Shown here: piece after piece, positions 26,086-33,494 of the stretch | How the letters are laid out: every line of letters starts with the position of its first letter | Position numbering within the stretch: the stretch's first letter is position 1 | Source: Streptomyces monashensis | Lineage (GTDB): Bacteria > Actinomycetota > Actinomycetes > Streptomycetales > Streptomycetaceae | Direction of reading: 5' to 3' | Length of the DNA stretch: 64,000 bases | Assembly: GCF_001866665.1 (NCBI RefSeq) | Contig: NZ_MLYO01000019.1 | Location: 1-64,000 of the forward strand | Translations under genes and position numbers: made by a program | The notes under the pieces: generated by a model | Databases searched by the model: none | The model's input: only the letters and a program-made list of their open reading frames with translations | What the model was told of the DNA's origin: nothing

Positions 26086-26587
26086 GGAGCGGCTTCGGCG
26101 CTGTACCCGTGCTGCCGTGCACCTGGAGATGCGCGACGGCTACATGCGTTCCGATCCCCGTTTCGTTGCCTGGCAGCAGGGCGTCAGGAACGACCCGGCC
26201 GACAGTGACCCTGAGCGTCGGCCGTGGTTGCGACTGATCGCCGACCTGGTGGGCCAGGGGGTCGAGGTGCGGAGGGCGCGGATCGTGTCGGAGCCGGTGT
26301 CGGACTACATCAGCTTCGAGCACCACCTGACCGGTCCCACCCTCGCCGCAGGTGAGCAGGTTCGCTGGTTGCCCCGCCGCCGTGCCTCCGGGCTCGCTCT
26401 GCCGGGCAACGACTTCTGGCTCTTCGATGACAGCTCAGTGGTGTTCCACCATTTCGCTGGAGACGGTGAACTCGCTCTGGAAGACGAGGAGTTCACTGAC
26501 GATCCGGCCGTGGTGAAGCTGTGCGCGAGCGCGTTCGACTCCGTCTGGTCCCTAGCAGTGCCGCACGCGGACTACCAGCTGACCTGA
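26066..26587 (+). CDS. DUF6879-family protein, copy 1
   Basis: 173 residues, no membrane helix or signal. It has the pattern of DUF6879: an N-terminal helical part (LEERLRRCTRAAVHLEMRDGY), a central strand region (RRARIVSEPVSDYISFEHHL) and a C-terminal FWLFDDSSVVFHHFAGDG. The function is unknown. The GTG start at 26066 overlaps the small gene before it. A divergent second copy lies 400 bp downstream. The gene set suggests a protein pair such as an effector and its neutraliser, but this is only an inference. Confidence 0.75.
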   Translation: MAMPTLEERLRRCTRAAVHLEMRDGYMRSDPRFVAWQQGVRNDPADSDPERRPWLRLIADLVGQGVEVRRARIVSEPVSDYISFEHHLTGPTLAAGEQVRWLPRRRASGLALPGNDFWLFDDSSVVFHHFAGDGELALEDEEFTDDPAVVKLCASAFDSVWSLAVPHADYQLT

Positions 26588-26635
26588 TCCACCATCTCCG
26601 GCGCCACCTCATCCAGCGTCAAGCAAGCACGGCAC

Positions 26636-26710
26636 GTGTCAATCCCCTCCACCTGGACGGACTTCCTCTCGCACGCGGCGGAAGCCGGAGGCCCGTTCGC
26701 TTCGTGTTGA
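26636..26710 (+). pseudogene. DUF397 C-terminal remnant between the two DUF6879 units
   Basis: The plus-strand frame reads VSIPSTWTDFLSHAAEAGG and stops at 26708-26710. This matches the end of the intact DUF397 protein at 25585 (LTITSSTWTEFIRYAAGG). The N-terminal two thirds are gone. It shows that the whole [DUF397 - small - DUF6879] block was duplicated and that one DUF397 then decayed. A short inverted repeat, GGTTTCC/GGAAACC, follows at 26712-26731. Confidence 0.7.
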
Positions 26711-26802
26711 CGGTTTCCAGAAGCGGAAACCAGGAACTCTTGCCGAATGCACGACACGGTCGGGACGATCAGTGACGACCTGTCCACGTCTGGGAGGAGC
26801 CC

Positions 26803-27000
26803 GTGGTGGTGAAGCTGATTCGACTGGTGGGTGAGTGCGACGACGGCGATTGCCCGACGCTGTACGCCACCGACCGGGGGACTTTAGTTGTGCAGGGAGG
26901 TCTTCTGGCCGACCACGGTAGGGAGATCCCGGCGCACGAAGCCCTCGTCGAAATCCCTGTAGAACTGATCCGAAAGGCTGTCCGTGGTGACCTCATCTAG
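26803..27000 (+). CDS. Small protein upstream of DUF6879 gene, copy 2 (TTA codon)
   Basis: 65 residues of unknown function, paralogous to the small protein at 25858. It starts at GTG 26803 after GGGAGGAG. Codon 28 (26884-26886) is TTA, which in Streptomyces needs the developmentally regulated bldA tRNA, so this protein and possibly the coupled gene downstream may be made only late. It overlaps the next gene by 17 nt. Confidence 0.72.
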   Translation: MVVKLIRLVGECDDGDCPTLYATDRGTLVVQGGLLADHGREIPAHEALVEIPVELIRKAVRGDLI

Positions 27001-27514
27001 TCTGACGTTGGGGGAGTGGTTCACCGCGTTCGAGCGCGAAGCGTTCCGACTGGAGACGTTGGACGACTACAGCCAGTCGGGAGGAGTCGGCGCCTACCAG
27101 GCCTTCCTGGCCGGGCGGGAGCAGCCCGAGTCGTACCGGACGGCAGAGTGGCTGACCACAGTCGGGGACGCTACCAAGGCCGGTAAGCGTGTGTATCGCG
27201 TGCACATTCTGTCCCGCCCGCTCACGGACTATCTACGGTTCGAGCTGTCCTGGGGGTATCGGCGCAACATGACGGTCGGCGAAGAGTTCTTCATCATCGA
27301 CACCACCGAACAGGCGAACCCCATCCCCGACTCGCCCGACTTCTGGATGTTCGACAGTGCGGCTGCTGCGGTGATGGCGTACGACGGTGCCGGGAAGTAC
27401 CTCGGGAGCGAATTCGCGGAGGAGGAGCGGCTGGCCGATTTCCGGGCCTACCGGGATACGGCACTCGCGCATGCTGTGCCGTTCACGGAATGGTGGGCAC
27501 GGCACGGGGAGTGA
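26984..27514 (+). CDS. DUF6879-family protein, copy 2
   Basis: 176 residues, same family and layout as the protein at 26066 but clearly diverged (RVHILSRPLTDYLRFELSW and PDFWMFDSAAAAVMAYDGAG correspond to segments there). It starts at GTG 26984 inside the small gene and ends in a GTGA overlap with the XRE gene. The tight chain small - DUF6879 - XRE suggests that the XRE protein regulates, or works with, the DUF6879 protein. Function unknown. Confidence 0.75.
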   Translation: MVTSSSLTLGEWFTAFEREAFRLETLDDYSQSGGVGAYQAFLAGREQPESYRTAEWLTTVGDATKAGKRVYRVHILSRPLTDYLRFELSWGYRRNMTVGEEFFIIDTTEQANPIPDSPDFWMFDSAAAAVMAYDGAGKYLGSEFAEEERLADFRAYRDTALAHAVPFTEWWARHGE

Positions 27515-28341
27515 ACAAGGCTGAGCTGGGGTCCGCGCTGCGGGCGCTGCGGCAGGCATCCGGAAAGGAAGCCAAGACCGTCGCCCGCCGCGCGGCTATG
27601 TCCAGTTCCAAGCTGTCCAAAATCGAGAACGGCGCCGTCATGCCGAGCGTCGTGGACGTCGAACAGATCCTGACCGCCGTGGGGGTTTCCGAAGACATCA
27701 AGGCCGAGTACATGTCGGTGGCTCGGGCAGCGGCGACCGAGGCGACGGCCTGGCGCTTGTACCGGCGGCTCGGATACCACCGGAAGCAACAGCAGATCCA
27801 GGCGATCGAATCTCGTACGACTCTGCTGCGCCTCTTTCAACCCGCGCTCGTACCGGGCCTTCTACAGACGCCGGAGTATGTCCAGGCAGTCCTCGGCCGC
27901 AAGGATCTCACTGCGGAACAGCTTGCACGAGCAGTGGGTGCCCGGCTTGCGAGACAGGGCATCCTGTACGAGCCGGGGCGGCAGCTTCGCTTCATCGTCA
28001 CGGAGCCCGTACTGCGATGGAGAATCGTCCCGCCACTGGTGATGGCCGGGCAACTCGACAAGCTCATTTCCGTTTCCCGGATTCCCGGCGTCGACTTCCG
28101 TGTCGTGCCGCTGTCGGTGCGGCAGACCGATTTTCCCAGCCACTCGTTCTCTATCAAGGATGATCGCATGGTGACGGTAGAAACCGTTCATGCGGAGCTG
28201 ACAGTGACCGATCCGCGAGACGTCGCCTTGTACGTCGAAAAATTCGAACGATTTGCTAAAGTGGCCGTTTCCGGGGACGTCATGCGAGGCTTGGTCGAGG
28301 AAATACGCGACGATTTCTTGCGGGAACAGGAAACCGACTAG
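27511..28341 (+). CDS. XRE regulator with DUF5753 domain (third)
   Basis: 276 residues from GTG 27511, which overlaps the DUF6879 stop (GTGA); an ATG at 27490 would add seven. The HTH (LGSALRALRQASGKEAKTVARRAAMSSSKLSKIENG, about residues 5-40) belongs to a different XRE subgroup from the 12.5 and 24.7 kb proteins. DUF5753 follows (LFQPALVPGLLQTPEYVQAVL). There is no ATPase or DUF397 gene beside it; its partner appears to be DUF6879. The last 250 bp are markedly richer in A+T than the neighbours, which suggests foreign origin. Confidence 0.82.
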   Translation: MNKAELGSALRALRQASGKEAKTVARRAAMSSSKLSKIENGAVMPSVVDVEQILTAVGVSEDIKAEYMSVARAAATEATAWRLYRRLGYHRKQQQIQAIESRTTLLRLFQPALVPGLLQTPEYVQAVLGRKDLTAEQLARAVGARLARQGILYEPGRQLRFIVTEPVLRWRIVPPLVMAGQLDKLISVSRIPGVDFRVVPLSVRQTDFPSHSFSIKDDRMVTVETVHAELTVTDPRDVALYVEKFERFAKVAVSGDVMRGLVEEIRDDFLREQETD

Positions 28342-28374
28342 AGCAGTGCCCCGTGGCCTGTCGAAGATGAGGCC

Positions 28375-28548
28375 ATGGAGAGCGAAGAGCGCGGGCCGGG
28401 GGCGTCCGGTGAGCCGTCGCCCAAGCCGAGTTGTTTCACGTGCCTTTCCCTGTCCGTCGAGCGGACGAATGCCCGCTCCTGTGGGAACTACAGCGCTGTG
28501 TCCGACGCCAATGTGCTGCTGCGGCGACACCAGATGGCGGCGCACTGA
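28375..28548 (+). CDS. Small CxxC protein with DANVLLRxHQ motif
   Basis: 57-residue protein starting at ATG 28375, 34 bp after the XRE gene. It contains CFTC near residue 20, one more Cys, and SDANVLLRRHQ near the C-terminus. The protein at 60801 has the same layout (PSPVPGCAAC ... DANVLLRQHQ), and it too lies beside an XRE/DUF5753 gene. The shared motif at both places supports a real gene despite the short length. Function unknown; the CxxC could bind metal. Confidence 0.65.
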   Translation: MESEERGPGASGEPSPKPSCFTCLSLSVERTNARSCGNYSAVSDANVLLRRHQMAAH

Positions 28549-28585
28549 CGGGCATGTCGGATCAGCTGGGAGAGAGGACTTCCGA

Positions 28586-29026
28586 ATGACCGTGGCACCT
28601 GAAGCGTTGGCCGTCACGTGGCGGCGAGGCCGGGACCTCGTGTCCCCCGAGCTGTTCGCGCGGCTGACGGACTTCTGCGCCGAGGAATACGGGCACGAGC
28701 GGTCCATGGCCGCGCGGATCATGACCGAGGCCCTGGCGTTCGTGGACGTCATGGGCGTGACTGGTGAGGCCATGTCGCCGTCCAAGGTCGTGGATCCGGG
28801 GTGGCACACGTTCATGCTGCACACCGAGGAGTATGCCGAGTTCTGCGAGACGCGGTACGGCCGGTTCATCCACCACGCCCCGAAGTCCCGATACAGGGAC
28901 AGGGCCACGATGGCGGACGTCGTGGCCAGGATGCGCGCCCACGGCTACGAGGTCGACGAGTCCCTGTGGGGCACCAAGGCCGACTGCAACGAACCGACGT
29001 GCTGCGGCGACGGTCCCTGCTGCTGA
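28586..29026 (+). CDS. GRDP-like (glycine-rich domain) protein with Cys-rich tail
   Basis: 146 residues, soluble. The central VDPGWHTFMLHTEEYAEFC followed by GRFIHHAP is the signature of the actinobacterial proteins named glycine-rich domain-containing protein. The C-terminus is unusually cysteine-rich (DCNEPTCCGDGPCC), five Cys in the last 14 residues, which may bind metal. The ATG at 28586 follows GAGAGAGG. The function of the family in Streptomyces is not known. It is followed by a strong hairpin. Confidence 0.75.
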   Translation: MTVAPEALAVTWRRGRDLVSPELFARLTDFCAEEYGHERSMAARIMTEALAFVDVMGVTGEAMSPSKVVDPGWHTFMLHTEEYAEFCETRYGRFIHHAPKSRYRDRATMADVVARMRAHGYEVDESLWGTKADCNEPTCCGDGPCC

Positions 29027-29048
29027 TACCGGCCACTGTCAGTGCCAG

Positions 29049-29088
29049 CCCCTAGAGTCCCGGTTCTCACGGTCGGGGACTCTAGGGG
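29049..29088 (+). terminator. Perfect 13-bp hairpin between the GRDP-like gene and the next gene
   Basis: CCCCTAGAGTCCC (29049-29061) and GGGACTCTAGGGG (29076-29088) pair perfectly around a 14-nt loop. It begins 22 bp after one stop and ends 16 bp before the next ATG, leaving only GGGAG as ribosome site. It may terminate the first transcript, or act as a leader element for the second. It contains CTAG twice, which is rare in such DNA. Confidence 0.65.
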
Positions 29089-29104
29089 CAAACAGGGAGT
29101 TTTC

Positions 29105-29533
29105 ATGGCAACTGCCGAAGGGATCAAAGGCCGGGGTCGGGTGACTGTCTTCTCCCTTTTCGGGCCCGTCTTCGGTTACGCGACCACGCTCGTGGACGAT
29201 CAGCAGCTCGCCTACGTGGGGCCACTGACCCCCGGTGTCGGGTGGCGCCTGCTCTGGAGGATGGCGGAGAGGTGCCACAACGACGGGGCGACGGAAACCA
29301 GGAAGGCCGAGTGGATCGTCTCGCAGGCGTCCCGGGCGTTCATCTGCGGCAGCGGTGTCGTGGTGAAGCTCTCCGACGCCGATTGGGAGATGGAGGCCGG
29401 CGGCTGGTCCGTGGAGCTGAGCGGCTCCTGGTGCAACCAGGACGTGCTGGTCACCGGCAATCTCACGGTGCCGGCGCTCACCGACGAGCAGACCGCCCCG
29501 AAGCCCACCTGCTACCCGCAGTACGCCGACTGA
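29105..29533 (+). CDS. Hypothetical protein, 142 residues
   Basis: Soluble protein with no recognised domain. It contains three Cys (CHND, CGSG, SWCNQD) plus one near the end, and a repeated strand-like pattern in the middle (VVVKLSDADWEMEAGGWSVEL). The ATG at 29105 follows GGGAG. A GTG frame start at 29042 lies inside the hairpin and is unlikely. It is the last gene of the accessory island before the phosphate transporter gene. After it, 29534-29717 hold nothing recognisable. Confidence 0.55.
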   Translation: MATAEGIKGRGRVTVFSLFGPVFGYATTLVDDQQLAYVGPLTPGVGWRLLWRMAERCHNDGATETRKAEWIVSQASRAFICGSGVVVKLSDADWEMEAGGWSVELSGSWCNQDVLVTGNLTVPALTDEQTAPKPTCYPQYAD

Positions 29534-29717
29534 CGCCCCGCCCGATCCGCAGGGCGCACCCCTCGGCCGCAGACCAAGACGGGTTTCGATGTCGGCGATT
29601 GGCACGTCTGGGCCAGCTCGGACGGCCGTGACAGGGGCTTCGCCGGGCGCCACTGGCCCAGATCGGCCAACCGCCGGCTGACCGGCACTGATCCGGCCGC
29701 GTCCCGGACAGCGAACC

Positions 29718-29762
29718 GCCCACCCTCTTGGTCGGCTTTTCAGCTGACCGAGACGGGTGGGC
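29718..29762. terminator. Long hairpin downstream of pit
   Basis: GCCCACCC at 29718 and GGGTGGGC at 29755 close a stem that continues with TTGGTCGGC against GCTGACCGA (two wobble pairs, one bulge) and a 6-nt loop. It lies 19 bp beyond the pit stop and separates it from the island. Confidence 0.65.
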
Positions 29763-29780
29763 GGGTGGGCGAGAAAGGAA

Positions 29781-30779
29781 CTACAGCGCCACCAGCTTGA
29801 CCACTCCGAAGGCCAGCGCGGCGACCAGTGCGGCGGCCGGCATCGTGATGAACCAGCCCAGGACGATGTTCTTGGCCACGCCCCAGCGCACCGCGTTGAC
29901 ACGCTTCGTCGCGCCGACGCCCATGATCGCCGAGGTGATGACGTGGGTCGTGGAGATGGGCGCCTTGAAGAGGAACGCCGTGCCGAACATGATCGACGCG
30001 CCGGTGGCCTCCGCCGCGAAACCCTGCGGGGGGTCCAGCTCGATGATCTTGCGGCCCAGGGTGCGCATGATGCGCCAGCCGCCGGCGTAGGTGCCGAGCG
30101 ACAGCATGACCGCCGAGACGATCTTCACCCAGACCGGGATCGGGTCGCCGAAGGTCTCGTTGCCGGAGATCACCAGGGCCATCACCACCACACCCATGGT
30201 CTTCTGGGCGTCCTGGAGGCCGTGGCCGAGGGCCATGCCCGCGGCCGAGACCGTCTGCGCTATGCGGAAGCCGCGCTTGGCCTTGTGCGGGTTGGCCCGG
30301 CGGAAGATCCACATGATCGCCAGCATGGCCAGGTAGCCGACGATGAGGCCGACCACCGGGGACAGGACCATCGGGATGATGATCTTGTCCACCACGCCGT
30401 TCCAGTGCACACCGGTACCGCCCGCCAGCGCCGCGCCCACCAGACCGCCGAACAGGGCGTGGGAGGAGGAGGACGGCAGGCCGTAGTACCAGGTGGTGAG
30501 GTTCCAGACGATCGCGCCGATCAGGGCCGCGAAGAGGATGCCCATGCCGGTCCCGCCGCTGGGCGTCTCGATGAGGCCCTCGGAGACCGTCTTGGCGACG
30601 CCGGAGCCGAGGAAGGCACCGGCCAGGTTCATCACGGCGGCCATGGCGAGGGCCGCCCGCGGGGTCAGGGCCCGCGTCGACACCGAGGTCGCGATGGCGT
30701 TCGCGGAGTCGTGGAAGCCGTTCGTGTACGTGAAGAAGAGCGCGACCAGAATGGTCACGATGAGGGCGAAGGTGTCCAT
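29781..30779 (-). CDS. pit: Low-affinity inorganic phosphate transporter (PiT family)
   Basis: 332-residue polytopic carrier with about ten membrane helices. The duplicated PiT motifs are clear: FTYTNGFHDSANAIATSVSTRAL at the N-terminus, GLPSSSSHAL in the middle, and KAPISTTHVITSAIMGVG near the C-terminus. It carries metal-phosphate with protons. The DUF47 gene lies just upstream, separated by 7 nt, the usual operon for this transporter class. In Streptomyces the homologous gene is often called pitH1. Confidence 0.93.
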   Translation of the reverse strand: MDTFALIVTILVALFFTYTNGFHDSANAIATSVSTRALTPRAALAMAAVMNLAGAFLGSGVAKTVSEGLIETPSGGTGMGILFAALIGAIVWNLTTWYYGLPSSSSHALFGGLVGAALAGGTGVHWNGVVDKIIIPMVLSPVVGLIVGYLAMLAIMWIFRRANPHKAKRGFRIAQTVSAAGMALGHGLQDAQKTMGVVVMALVISGNETFGDPIPVWVKIVSAVMLSLGTYAGGWRIMRTLGRKIIELDPPQGFAAEATGASIMFGTAFLFKAPISTTHVITSAIMGVGATKRVNAVRWGVAKNIVLGWFITMPAAALVAALAFGVVKLVAL

Positions 30780-30786
30780 CGACGCC

Positions 30787-31407
30787 TCAGGACTCCTTGA
30801 CGGCGATGGTCTCCACCGTGTTCGCCACGTGCTCGAACGCGTCCGCCGCCTCTTCCAGGACGTCCACGATCTGCTTCAGCTTGAGGACCTCGATCGCGTC
30901 GTACTTGCCGTTGAAGAGGTGGGCGAGCAGCTTGCGGTGGATCTGGTCCGCCTGGTTCTCCAGCCGGTTGACCTCGATCCAGTACTCGGTGAGGTTGTCC
31001 ATCGTGCGGAGGTTCGGCATCGCCTCCGCCGTCAGGTCGGCCGCCCGGGCCAGCACCTCGATCTGCTGCTCGACGCCCTTCGGCAGTTCCTCGACGTTGT
31101 AGAGGACGACCAGGTCGACGGCTTCCTCCATGAAGTCCATGATGTCGTCGAGGGATCCGGCGAGGGCGTAGATGTCCTCGCGGTCGAACGGCGTGATGAA
31201 CGAGGAGTTCAGCTGGTGGAAGATCGCGTGCGTGGCGTCGTCACCCGCGTGTTCCGCGGCCCGCATACGCTCTGCGATCTCGGCTCGGGCAGGTCCGTCC
31301 GCCCCGAGCAGTTCCATCAGGAGTTTCGAGCCCGTGACGATGTTGTCCGCGGATGCGGCGAACATGTCGTAGAAGCTCGTCTCCCTGGGGGTCAGACGAA
31401 AGCGCAC
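30787..31407 (-). CDS. DUF47 (PhoU-like) accessory protein of PiT
   Basis: 206-residue all-helical cytoplasmic protein of the DUF47/PhoU-like family (FYDMFAASADNIVTGSKLL at the N-terminus, EVNRLENQADQIHRKLLAHLF and DVLEEAADAFEHVANTVETIAVKE at the C-terminus). Such proteins adjust PiT activity or phosphate signalling. The start is GTG at 31407. It is divergent from csoR with a 218-bp gap that holds the CsoR operator; no PHO box could be recognised there. Confidence 0.9.
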   Translation of the reverse strand: MRFRLTPRETSFYDMFAASADNIVTGSKLLMELLGADGPARAEIAERMRAAEHAGDDATHAIFHQLNSSFITPFDREDIYALAGSLDDIMDFMEEAVDLVVLYNVEELPKGVEQQIEVLARAADLTAEAMPNLRTMDNLTEYWIEVNRLENQADQIHRKLLAHLFNGKYDAIEVLKLKQIVDVLEEAADAFEHVANTVETIAVKES

Positions 31408-31562
31408 GTGGGGTCCTCGGGGTGCTTCGGTTTCGGTCAGGCTGATGCTAGGCGCATCATCCGGCCACGGCTATCGGGCCGTATCCCAGTGTCGCCCATC
31501 AGGCACAGTGATCAGCACAGGGGCGTACCAAGGGCCCCATACCCAGCAAAATTCGTTACCAT

Positions 31563-31579
31563 ATACCCAGTAGGGGTAT
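31563..31579 (+). promoter_or_regulatory. Putative CsoR operator
   Basis: ATACCC-agta-GGGGTAT is the G/C-tract inverted repeat bound by copper-sensing CsoR repressors. It lies 47 bp before csoR. A further CATACCCAG half-site occurs at about 31537. This predicts autoregulation relieved by Cu(I). Confidence 0.75.
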
Positions 31580-31625
31580 GTGAACGCAATTGTTACCAAG
31601 ATCGTGACCTAGACGGAGGCCAGCG

Positions 31626-31970
31626 ATGACGACGACCGAGGCCGGCGCCACGGCCCCCGCCGAGGGCACCTGCCACGACGCCCCCGCCACGCACGGCTAC
31701 CACAAGCAGAAGGACGAGCACCTCAAGCGGCTGCGCCGGATCGAGGGGCAGATCCGCGGGCTGCAGCGGATGGTGGACGAGGACACGTACTGCATCGACA
31801 TACTCACCCAGGTCTCGGCCTCCACCAAGGCTCTCCAGTCCTTCGCGCTCCAGCTGCTGGAGGAGCATCTGCGGCACTGCGTGGCCGACGCGGCGCTCAA
31901 GGGCGGCGACGAGATCGACGCGAAGGTGGACGAGGCGACGAAGGCGATCGGCCGCCTCCTGCGCACCTGA
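31626..31970 (+). CDS. csoR: Copper-sensing transcriptional repressor CsoR
   Basis: 114-residue helical repressor. The Cu(I) ligands are Cys56, His81 and Cys85 with the exact 25- and 4-residue spacing of CsoR proteins; DEHLKRLRRIEGQIRGLQRMV is the family signature. The N-terminal 25 residues are an added His/Cys-bearing tail. It has a matching operator upstream. In Streptomyces this single gene controls copper export genes elsewhere, since no copper pump lies in the window. Three imperfect 12-bp repeats (GCACCTGAGC type) run from its last codons to 31996. Confidence 0.9.
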   Translation: MTTTEAGATAPAEGTCHDAPATHGYHKQKDEHLKRLRRIEGQIRGLQRMVDEDTYCIDILTQVSASTKALQSFALQLLEEHLRHCVADAALKGGDEIDAKVDEATKAIGRLLRT

Positions 31971-31995
31971 GCGCGCACCTGAGCACGCACCTGAA

Positions 31996-32019
31996 GTTCA
32001 CGTGAAAGTGCACGTGAAC
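31996..32019. terminator. Hairpin between csoR and a convergent small gene
   Basis: GTTCACGTG and CACGTGAAC are perfect 9-bp arms around AAAGTG. It ends three bases before the stop of the convergent small gene, so it can serve both. Confidence 0.6.
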
Positions 32020-32021
32020 GG

Positions 32022-32189
32022 CTAGTTCTCCCGCTCCTCGTACACCCGCAGCACCTCGTCGATGCTCTCCAGGCTGAGCCGGTCCTCGGCGGCCGACGCC
32101 GCGATGATCAGCTCTCCGCACAGCTCGATCTCGGCGAGGGCCACGTGGTCCTGAACCGCCGTCCCGCCGACCGGAGCCACTCGCCTCAC
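32022..32189 (-). CDS. Small conserved-type protein, 55 residues
   Basis: The minus strand encodes a 55-residue acidic protein starting at GTG 32189 (a GTG at 32180 is possible), with the core HVALAEIELCGELIIAASAA followed by EDRLSLESIDEVLRVYEE. This resembles the small proteins of unknown function that Streptomyces carry in several copies. Codon usage has the expected third-position G/C. It lies between csoR and a lipoprotein gene. Confidence 0.62.
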   Translation of the reverse strand: MRRVAPVGGTAVQDHVALAEIELCGELIIAASAAEDRLSLESIDEVLRVYEEREN

Positions 32190-32281
32190 CTCATCTCTGC
32201 CGTTACCGACTTCCTAGAGTAGGCAGCGCTCTACACACCGCGCATGGCACGGACGGGCTAGTCCAGGGATGGCCCACCGGG

Positions 32282-33190
32282 CTAGTTCGAGGGTTCCCGC
32301 GCGGGTTCCCGGGATGGCTTGTTCTCGTCGGTGCCCCTGCCGGCCTCCTCCGCGATCCGGCCGGCGTAGATGTCCTGCGCGTGCGGCAGCCGGACGTCGG
32401 CCGGGGTGCCGAAGTCGTACAGCAGCGTCGTCGAGGCGACCGCCACCGGGGTCTTCTGCAGGCCGTTGACGAAGCTGAAGCGCTGCCGGAGCTTGCGGAT
32501 CCGGCCCTGGTCGTCGAGATAGACGTCGAACGGCACCTCGGCCGTGGCGAACCCCTTGGCCGCCGCGCGCAGTGCAGGCCGGTTCGCGGCGGAGGCGCTG
32601 CGGGCCGCGTCGGCCAGGTTCGCGGTGCCCCGGTAGTGCCGTACGGCGGTGCCGCCGACCTCGGTGCGGCCCGCGTAGGCCGCCGTACGGGTCCCGCGCA
32701 GCACCTCGGCCGCCGCGTACGGGTCGGTCGCGCCGCCGGTCACCAGGTTGCCGTCGGAGACGGAGGCGGTGTCCACCCGCACCCACTTGTCGGCGGGCAC
32801 GCCCGCGCCCCGGTTCTTCATGAACAGGGCGCCGGGGGCGAGCAGTTCGGTGATGGGCCGGTGCTCGGCGGCGCCGGCGGGATCCTCGGGCAGGACGACG
32901 GTGAGCCGGCCCAGCCGGTGCCGGTAGTCGTAGACGCCCTTGCCGCGGATGGTGACCCGGGTGCCGCCGGCGGCCATCTCCATGGAGGTGGTGGCCTTCG
33001 ACGTGCCCGCGCCGCCCAGGGTGTCGGCGGCCCGGCGCAGCAGGGCGACCGGATCGCCCGCGCCCTTCACGTCGTCGGCGGCGGCCCGGCTGTCCGAACA
33101 GCCCGTGGCACCCGCCGCGAGGCCGAGCAGGACGCCCACCGCGACGACCGTTGCGCCCAGGTGACTGTGCTGTTGCTGCCGCCGATCCAT
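32282..33190 (-). CDS. Lipoprotein, LppX/LprG-like size class
   Basis: 302 residues. The signal peptide ends in a lipobox (AAGATGCSDS), so the mature protein is anchored outside the membrane. After a short linker it has a single domain rich in strands (ATTSMEMAAGGTRVTIRGKG, RHYRGTANLADAARSASAANR, VPFDVYLDDQGRIRKLRQRF). The pattern of a 'sensitised to protein sum' barrel resembles actinobacterial lipid-carrier lipoproteins, but the match is not certain. The C-terminal 25 residues are charged. Confidence 0.7.
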   Translation of the reverse strand: MDRRQQQHSHLGATVVAVGVLLGLAAGATGCSDSRAAADDVKGAGDPVALLRRAADTLGGAGTSKATTSMEMAAGGTRVTIRGKGVYDYRHRLGRLTVVLPEDPAGAAEHRPITELLAPGALFMKNRGAGVPADKWVRVDTASVSDGNLVTGGATDPYAAAEVLRGTRTAAYAGRTEVGGTAVRHYRGTANLADAARSASAANRPALRAAAKGFATAEVPFDVYLDDQGRIRKLRQRFSFVNGLQKTPVAVASTTLLYDFGTPADVRLPHAQDIYAGRIAEEAGRGTDENKPSREPAREPSN

Positions 33191-33326
33191 CGCCTGCCTA
33201 CCCCCAAGCCGGTACGTCCGTCACGGGCCCCAGTCGTTCCGGTTAACGACGGGTAGGGGGGCACCGTCACGCGCGCGGGCGGGCGCACGGACGGCGCGAG
33301 GGAAGCGCAGGAGTACCGTTGACGGC

Positions 33327-33494
33327 GTGGCGCAGCAGGACGGGCCGGAGCGAGTCCGGCGGGAGCACCTCACCTCTACGACGGAACAGGGCCGCTTCTG
33401 TGTGGCCCGCTGTGTCTGCGGCTGGCGCGGCCCGGCCCGCAGAGCCCGCAGCCAGGCCCGTACGGACGCGGAGACTCACACGGCCAGTGCGTGA
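33327..33494 (+). CDS. Small Cys-rich protein (CGW motif), 55 residues
   Basis: GTG at 33327 opens a 55-residue frame with RFCVARCVCGWRGPARRAR followed by QARTDAETH. The C-x3-C-x-CGW core followed by a basic helix looks like a small zinc-ribbon-type protein found in Streptomyces. The gene overlaps the 3' end of the convergent Nudix gene by 19 nt. No strong ribosome site is seen, so confidence is limited. Confidence 0.5.
   Translation: MAQQDGPERVRREHLTSTTEQGRFCVARCVCGWRGPARRARSQARTDAETHTASA

Noticed and set aside
29534..29717. Possible small ORF with a DVGDWHVWASSDGR-like segment
   Set aside because: No start codon with a ribosome site and no support from family or context.
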